DNA of 11,161 nt, from NCBI GenBank assembly GCA_002435835.1, contig DIVM01000007.1, forward strand, positions 4,610 to 15,770, given 5' to 3'. The position numbers were made by a program, and so were the translations under genes. Each line of letters starts with the position of its first letter. Position 1 is the stretch's first letter. This stretch comes from Firmicutes bacterium UBA6132. Lineage in GTDB: Bacteria; Bacillota_A; Clostridia; Tissierellales; Sedimentibacteraceae. Below, piece after piece: positions 8,060-11,161 of the stretch. Below the pieces are notes generated by a model. It had not been told where the DNA came from and made no database searches. It saw only the letters and a program-made list of their open reading frames with translations.

Positions 8060-9304
8060 TTATTTTTGTTTTAAATATGCTTTTTTCATAGCTTTTATTA
8101 AAGGCATTTCTTTTCCGGATAAGAAATTTACCATTGCACCTCCGGCAGTACACACATAACTAACATCTTTTAAATCAATATATTTTTGAGCAGCACTTAT
8201 AGTATCGCCGCCACCAATTACTGAATAGCCGTTTGCATTAGAAACTGCATGCCAAACTGCTCTTGTCCCGTCTTCAAATAATTCGCTTTCATAAACACCC
8301 ATAGGTCCGTTTACAAAAATAGTTCCGGCATTCATAATTTCATTTTTGTATATTTCAATAGTTTTTTGACCTATATCAAGTGACGGCTTATTTACAATAT
8401 TATCTATGCTGCATTCGCATCTTTCATTATTGTTTTCATAAGCTAAATCAACAGGATATAAAATCTTATCTTCAAATTTAGATAAATACTCTTTGGCAGG
8501 CTCTATAAACCTATCTAAACCACGGTCTTCTATAAATTTAATATTTGCTTCTCCTATATCATATCCTGCAGCAATGAGCATTATATTTCCTGTAACTCCG
8601 CCGCTTAACACTTTGTCACAAGAGCCATTTTCCAACACAGTTTTCATCATTCCAAATGCATCAGAAATTTTAAGGCCTCCTAAAACGAATACTGATGGCT
8701 TTTGAGGATTTGTCATAACATTAGTCAATGCTTCAATTTCATTAAACAGTAAGAATCCTCCAACTGTAGGCAACACTTCTTGGAAAGCAAACATGGATGG
8801 GCTGTTTCTATGTGCTGCTGAAAAAGCTTCATTAACATAAATATCGCAAATAGGAGCAAGCTTTCTCACTAACCACGTGTTTGTCATTTCTTCAGCTGTC
8901 ATTTTAACAGCTGATTCAAAAGTTGAAACTTCTTCTGTCAAATATCTTAAGTTACCTAATAAGACCATATCACCAATTTTTAGATTTTTTACAGCTTCTA
9001 TTGCAGCAGGTCCGCACACATCATCTATATATTCAACTTTTTTCCCTAATTTTTGTGTTAGCTTTTCAGCATGCTCTTCCATAGAAATTAGATTAAAATA
9101 GTCCAGTGTATCCCCCTGATGAGCAATCATGGCAATTTTTGCTCCCTTATCAAGAAGATATTGAATTGTCGGCAAACTCATATCAATTCTTTTTTCGCTT
9201 TTAATTTTTTTAGTTATAGGATCTATGGTTGTATTAATGTCTAAACGCAAAAGCACTGTTTTATTAAAATAATCCATATCCATAATTGATTTTATATTAA
9301 CCAT
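8060..9304 (-). CDS. pgk: Phosphoglycerate kinase, archaeal type, with active-site substitutions
   Basis: The 414 residues follow the archaeal phosphoglycerate kinase pattern rather than the usual bacterial one: VLLRLDIN (17-24), AHQGD (61-65), LGNLRYLTEE (116-125), VNEAFSAAHRNSPS (157-170), VLGGLKISDAF (207-217), VNGPMGVYE (331-339), GGGD (364-367) and CTAGGA (385-390). The enzyme makes ATP from 1,3-bisphosphoglycerate. Asp22, Asn24, Arg39, His62, Arg120, His165, Arg166 and Lys212 are kept. Departures are Asp65 where Arg or Lys of the substrate-binding basic patch is usual, Gly117 for Glu in the ENLRF block, and CTAGG for STGGG near the nucleotide site. The start lies 3 bases after the gap stop codon, with no clear Shine-Dalgarno sequence, so translation is probably coupled. 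Membership in the family is secure; full catalytic activity on 3-phosphoglycerate is not. Confidence 0.88.
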   Translation of the reverse strand: MVNIKSIMDMDYFNKTVLLRLDINTTIDPITKKIKSEKRIDMSLPTIQYLLDKGAKIAMIAHQGDTLDYFNLISMEEHAEKLTQKLGKKVEYIDDVCGPAAIEAVKNLKIGDMVLLGNLRYLTEEVSTFESAVKMTAEEMTNTWLVRKLAPICDIYVNEAFSAAHRNSPSMFAFQEVLPTVGGFLLFNEIEALTNVMTNPQKPSVFVLGGLKISDAFGMMKTVLENGSCDKVLSGGVTGNIMLIAAGYDIGEANIKFIEDRGLDRFIEPAKEYLSKFEDKILYPVDLAYENNNERCECSIDNIVNKPSLDIGQKTIEIYKNEIMNAGTIFVNGPMGVYESELFEDGTRAVWHAVSNANGYSVIGGGDTISAAQKYIDLKDVSYVCTAGGAMVNFLSGKEMPLIKAMKKAYLKQK

Positions 9305-9307
9305 ATA

Positions 9308-10330
9308 TTACATCCACTTCCCCATTCCTAAATATTTGTTTGTTTCTGCTGTAGCAGTTTCTGTTGTTCCTTGCATGTTCAAAACTGCTCGAATTCCATC
9401 AATAGTTTCTGGAATAGTAACTGCTTCTTGAGGTATATTGATTGCAAACATTATATCTTTACCTGAATTAACTATTGTTTCTTCAAATATTGCAACTTCG
9501 TACATATCACCTCTTGGATTTCCTAAATCTCTTGCATATTTGAACATTGATGCATTGCCTAAGAATCCGTCAGCAAGTTTTACCACTCTTATTCTTGGAT
9601 GTTTTTTGAATTGTTCAATTAATTCTTCTTTTGTAATTTCTTTTTTTGGTGTAGCAACAACTGATATAATATGTCCATGAGTTACAGGTACATGAACAAG
9701 TATGCCAGTCGCTTCAATATGCGGCATAATAGTCATTAAATCAACAGCTTGATGAGAAGGTGCCTTATCAACCTGCATTGCATTTGTAAGTCCTCTGTGA
9801 TAATCTCCAGGGTCTGCAACACGTCTGATAATTGTAATCGCTATTTTTTCTACTCCTGCAAATTTGTCAAAGCAGTCAACAGTTCTTATTAATCCAGTAG
9901 TGTTGCAAGAAGTTAATTTCAAAAATTGTTTTTCAAGTCCAGCTTCGTAATTTGCATATCCGTGGAAAAACACATCAGCTACTGAATTTTTTTCTCCGCC
10001 CTGGAATATTGCTTTTTTATTATATTTAGCATACAATTCTTTATTTTTAGCTCCAATTCCAGCACTTGTTGCATCCAATATTACATCAGAAGCTTGTATT
10101 AATTCTTCAAGAGTTCCCGAAACAGGAATACCTGCATTTTCAAATTTCTCTTTATTATCAGGTATTGATAAAAACATTTTATATGGCATTCCTTTTTCTT
10201 TTAATGCTCTTATAGCTAATGTAACATCAACATCAGCAACACCTACTAATTCCATATCACCTTGAGCTGCAACTCCATCTGCCAATCTTTGTCCTATAGT
10301 TCCATAACCTACTACTCCAACTTTAACCAT
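9308..10330 (-). CDS. gap: Type II (archaeal-type) glyceraldehyde-3-phosphate dehydrogenase
   Basis: The 340 residues match the archaeal type II enzyme, which shares little sequence with ordinary bacterial GapA. Visible are the dinucleotide motif GYGTIG (8-13), IFQGGEK (108-114), the catalytic Cys142 in SCNTTGL (141-147), RRVADPGDYHRG (169-180), APSHQAVD (190-197), the histidine pair THGHI (His218, His220, one being the probable catalytic base), and IPETIDGIRA near the C-terminus. It oxidises glyceraldehyde-3-phosphate to 1,3-bisphosphoglycerate, the substrate of the kinase encoded next. After the second beta strand the sequence is VADVDV, acidic rather than Thr/Lys-rich, which hints at NAD rather than NADP. 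It is the first gene after the sigma-54 promoter, with an AAAGGAGA site seven bases before the ATG. The family is known in archaea and in some anaerobic bacteria. Confidence 0.93.
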   Translation of the reverse strand: MVKVGVVGYGTIGQRLADGVAAQGDMELVGVADVDVTLAIRALKEKGMPYKMFLSIPDNKEKFENAGIPVSGTLEELIQASDVILDATSAGIGAKNKELYAKYNKKAIFQGGEKNSVADVFFHGYANYEAGLEKQFLKLTSCNTTGLIRTVDCFDKFAGVEKIAITIIRRVADPGDYHRGLTNAMQVDKAPSHQAVDLMTIMPHIEATGILVHVPVTHGHIISVVATPKKEITKEELIEQFKKHPRIRVVKLADGFLGNASMFKYARDLGNPRGDMYEVAIFEETIVNSGKDIMFAINIPQEAVTIPETIDGIRAVLNMQGTTETATAETNKYLGMGKWM

Positions 10331-10384
10331 GTTAATTCTCCTTTAATTGTAAAATTTAATTTTTTAAATTGTATAATTGTAATA

Positions 10385-10400
10385 AGCAAATTTCATGCCA
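10385..10400 (-). promoter_or_regulatory. Sigma-54 (-24/-12) promoter of the eight-gene operon
   Basis: On the minus strand, TGGCATGAAATTTGCT fits the sigma-54 consensus TGGCAC-N5-TTGCW with one mismatch (T for the final C of the -24 box) and exact spacing. Transcription would start near 10374, giving a leader of about 44 bases before gap. An AcoR-type activator is encoded divergently, which is the normal partner of such a promoter. No convincing sigma-A promoter is seen on this strand. Confidence 0.82.
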
Positions 10401-10409
10401 AGATAATGT

Positions 10410-10442
10410 ATAATCGATTATCCGATTGATATAATCTTTTAT
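10410..10442. promoter_or_regulatory. Putative operator pair next to the sigma-54 promoter (copy 2)
   Basis: The perfect palindrome ATAATCGATTAT (10410-10421) is followed 21 bp later by the degenerate form ATAATCTTTTAT (10431-10442, 10 of 12). The first palindrome lies 10 bp upstream of the -24 box. The whole 33-bp block repeats at 10600-10632 in the same orientation with 28 of 33 identities. Spacing of two helical turns suggests co-operative binding by two dimers. Confidence 0.6.
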
Positions 10443-10453
10443 ATGTCTATATT
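10426..10453 (+). promoter_or_regulatory. Possible weak upstream promoter toward the activator gene
   Basis: TTGATA (10426-10431) and TATATT (10448-10453) are spaced 16 bp. It occupies the same place in the 33-bp repeat as the strong activator promoter does in the other copy, so it may be a decayed duplicate. In such A/T-rich DNA a chance match is quite possible. Confidence 0.3.
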
Positions 10454-10551
10454 TCGCTAATTTTTTTAATTATTTTTTTAAAATTATCTAATTTAGTTGA
10501 TTAAGTATGTAACAAAACTTGGAGCTTTAAGCTAAATATTAAGTCATTTTT

Positions 10552-10563
10552 GTCACATGTGAC
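10552..10563. promoter_or_regulatory. Candidate upstream activator site, palindrome GTCACATGTGAC
   Basis: This perfect 12-bp palindrome lies about 150 bp upstream of the -24 box, the usual distance for the enhancer site of a sigma-54 activator. A copy with 11 of 12 matches lies at 10737-10748. Its GC-richer composition stands out from the A/T-rich surroundings. Assignment to the divergent AcoR-type protein is inferred from position. Confidence 0.6.
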
Positions 10564-10599
10564 GTTGTGCAAATAATAATACAACTTCAGATATAATTT

Positions 10600-10632
10600 A
10601 TAATCGATTATTTAATTGACATAATCGTTTAT
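10600..10632. promoter_or_regulatory. Putative operator pair over the activator promoter (copy 3)
   Basis: The perfect ATAATCGATTAT (10600-10611) is followed 21 bp later by ATAATCGTTTAT (10621-10632, 11 of 12). The first lies directly upstream of the -35 box and the second begins at its last base and fills most of the spacer. A protein bound to the second would be expected to block RNA polymerase. Confidence 0.62.
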
Positions 10633-10644
10633 TTTTAATATAAT
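10616..10644 (+). promoter_or_regulatory. Consensus sigma-A promoter of the AcoR-type gene
   Basis: TTGACA (10616-10621), a 17-bp spacer and TATAAT (10639-10644) match the consensus at every base. The start of transcription would fall near 10651, some 26 bases before the ATG. A perfect promoter for a regulator gene makes control by the overlapping operator likely. Confidence 0.85.
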
Positions 10645-10676
10645 ATTTGTACACCAATTTATTGTAGGAGTTGCAA

Positions 10677-11161
10677 ATGATAGTTATTAAAAGCGATACC
10701 TTATTGGCTCATGAAAAAGAAAACTTTGTCATTAATGGCACATGTGACAAGTCTATAATCAGACCTGTAATATTTCAATCTTGGATTAGGTCAAGAAATG
10801 CCGGTGTTAATCCGTTAATATTAAATAAAAAAGTGCTTTCTGAAAAAGAACTGTCTGATAAGTTGAAGGAAAATAAAATATTATTATCCGTTGCGACACA
10901 TTATATAGAAAAAATATACTCCTTTGTAAAAGGTTCTAATTTTGCTGTATCTTTAAGTGATAAGAATGGATATGTTTTAAAAGTAATTGGTGATGAGGAT
11001 ATAATACGTAATTCAAACGAACATAGTGCATTTCGTGAAGGAGCAAACAGAAATGAGCTTCATTTTGGTACAAATGCAATAGGGACATGTATATCAATTA
11101 ATGAACCACTTCAGATATGTGGAGCAGAACATTATGTGAAAGTCTTAGACATATATACTTG
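10677..11161 (+). CDS. acoR: AcoR-type sigma-54-dependent transcriptional activator, N-terminal part (runs off the right edge)
   Basis: The 161 visible codons start at ATG 10677, six bases after an AGGAG site. The N-terminus carries the AcoR-family opening IIRPVIFQSWIRSRNAGVNP (27-46). It is followed by a GAF-type sensor domain with VSLSDKNGYVL (91-101), the hallmark GTNAIGT (131-137) and ICGAEHY (147-153). The central AAA+ ATPase domain and the C-terminal Fis-type helix-turn-helix lie beyond the edge. Proteins of this group bind upstream sites, sense a small molecule through the GAF domain and drive RNA polymerase with sigma-54. The divergent -24/-12 promoter is the expected target. AcoR of known systems responds to acetoin or acetaldehyde, but the ligand here is an open point because relatives with the same domain plan sense other compounds. 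Confidence 0.88.
   Translation, partial: MIVIKSDTLLAHEKENFVINGTCDKSIIRPVIFQSWIRSRNAGVNPLILNKKVLSEKELSDKLKENKILLSVATHYIEKIYSFVKGSNFAVSLSDKNGYVLKVIGDEDIIRNSNEHSAFREGANRNELHFGTNAIGTCISINEPLQICGAEHYVKVLDIYT
10737..10748. promoter_or_regulatory. Second candidate activator site inside the activator gene
   Basis: GGCACATGTGAC matches the palindrome at 10552-10563 in 11 of 12 positions and lies 185 bp from it, over codons 21-24 of the AcoR-type gene (Gly-Thr-Cys-Asp). It may be a remote enhancer or autoregulatory site. Coding constraint could explain it by chance, so the call is tentative. Confidence 0.35.

Larger units (their letters stand above)
389..10330 (-). other. Eight-gene operon: gap-pgk-malic enzyme-acoABCL-like-larA
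   Basis: Eight genes on one strand are separated by 3, 12, 38, 23, 12, 18 and 32 bases, with no promoter-like or terminator-like sequence seen between them. All but pgk have a clear GGAG-type ribosome binding site. The only good promoter upstream is the -24/-12 element at 10385-10400, and the only hairpin after the last gene is at 348-379. Co-transcription is an inference from this layout. Confidence 0.8.
10331..10676. other. Divergent control region between gap and the AcoR-type gene (346 bases, no gene)
   Basis: No coding frame of note is present. From left to right it holds the gap leader (about 44 bases), a sigma-54 promoter, a 33-bp operator pair, a featureless A/T-rich stretch (about 10455-10550), the GTCACATGTGAC palindrome, a second 33-bp operator pair and a near-consensus sigma-A promoter for the activator gene. 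Nearly all strong signals in the region can be assigned to regulation of the two divergent units. Confidence 0.8.

Noticed and set aside
597..9680. Many plus-strand open frames of 60-140 codons opposite the operon genes
   Set aside because: They are antisense shadows of conserved genes, with hydrophobic or low-complexity translations, no good ribosome binding sites and no recognisable domains.
10523..10533. Small palindrome AGCTTTAAGCT in the control region
   Set aside because: A five-base arm around one base is too short in A/T-rich DNA, and it has no second copy or clear position relative to a promoter.
10564..10585. Inverted repeat GTTGT / ACAAC with a 12-base loop
   Set aside because: A five-base stem without a U-tract is not a terminator, and it is not repeated elsewhere in the window.

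Overview
The window is strongly AT-rich, with short intergenic gaps, strong GGAGG-type ribosome binding sites and Clostridia-like proteins. It most likely comes from an anaerobic low-GC Firmicute of class Clostridia; genus cannot be told from the sequence. I see no insertion sequence, CRISPR array, phage gene, tRNA or rRNA.

Layout. (1) 1-183, minus strand: the N-terminal part of a histidine phosphatase superfamily gene, with its own sigma-A-type promoter at 278-306. (2) 389-10330, minus strand: one uninterrupted run of eight genes with gaps of 3 to 38 bases. In transcription order these are a type II (archaeal-type) glyceraldehyde-3-phosphate dehydrogenase, an archaeal-type phosphoglycerate kinase, an NAD-type malic enzyme, a complete four-subunit 2-oxo-acid/acetoin dehydrogenase complex (E1 alpha, E1 beta, E2, and an E3 carrying its own lipoyl domain), and a LarA-type nickel-dependent hydroxyacid racemase. 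A hairpin at 348-379 probably ends the unit. (3) 10331-10676: a dense divergent control region. (4) 10677 to the right edge, plus strand: the N-terminal 161 codons of an AcoR-type sigma-54 activator with its GAF sensor domain.

How it fits together. The eight-gene operon has a good -24/-12 (sigma-54) promoter at 10385-10400, and the gene read away from it encodes an AcoR-like activator. That is the known logic of acetoin dehydrogenase operons. What is unusual is the cargo. The operon begins with two lower-glycolysis enzymes of archaeal type (glyceraldehyde-3-phosphate to 3-phosphoglycerate, with ATP formed), adds malic enzyme (malate to pyruvate), then the complex that makes acetyl-CoA from acetoin or pyruvate, and ends with a 2-hydroxyacid racemase. 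A likely reading is an inducible carbon and energy module that feeds C3/C4 hydroxyacids, triose phosphate and acetoin or pyruvate to acetyl-CoA. The true inducer and E1 substrate cannot be fixed from sequence.

The most notable unexplained signal is a perfect 12-bp palindrome, ATAATCGATTAT, present three times in non-coding DNA and each time at a promoter. It lies over the -10/spacer of the phosphatase promoter, just upstream of the sigma-54 promoter, and just upstream of the -35 of the activator promoter. The last two copies sit in a 33-bp direct repeat (28 of 33 identical) that also carries a degenerate second palindrome exactly 21 bp away. This points to a second regulator, not encoded in the visible window, that co-ordinates all three transcription units.
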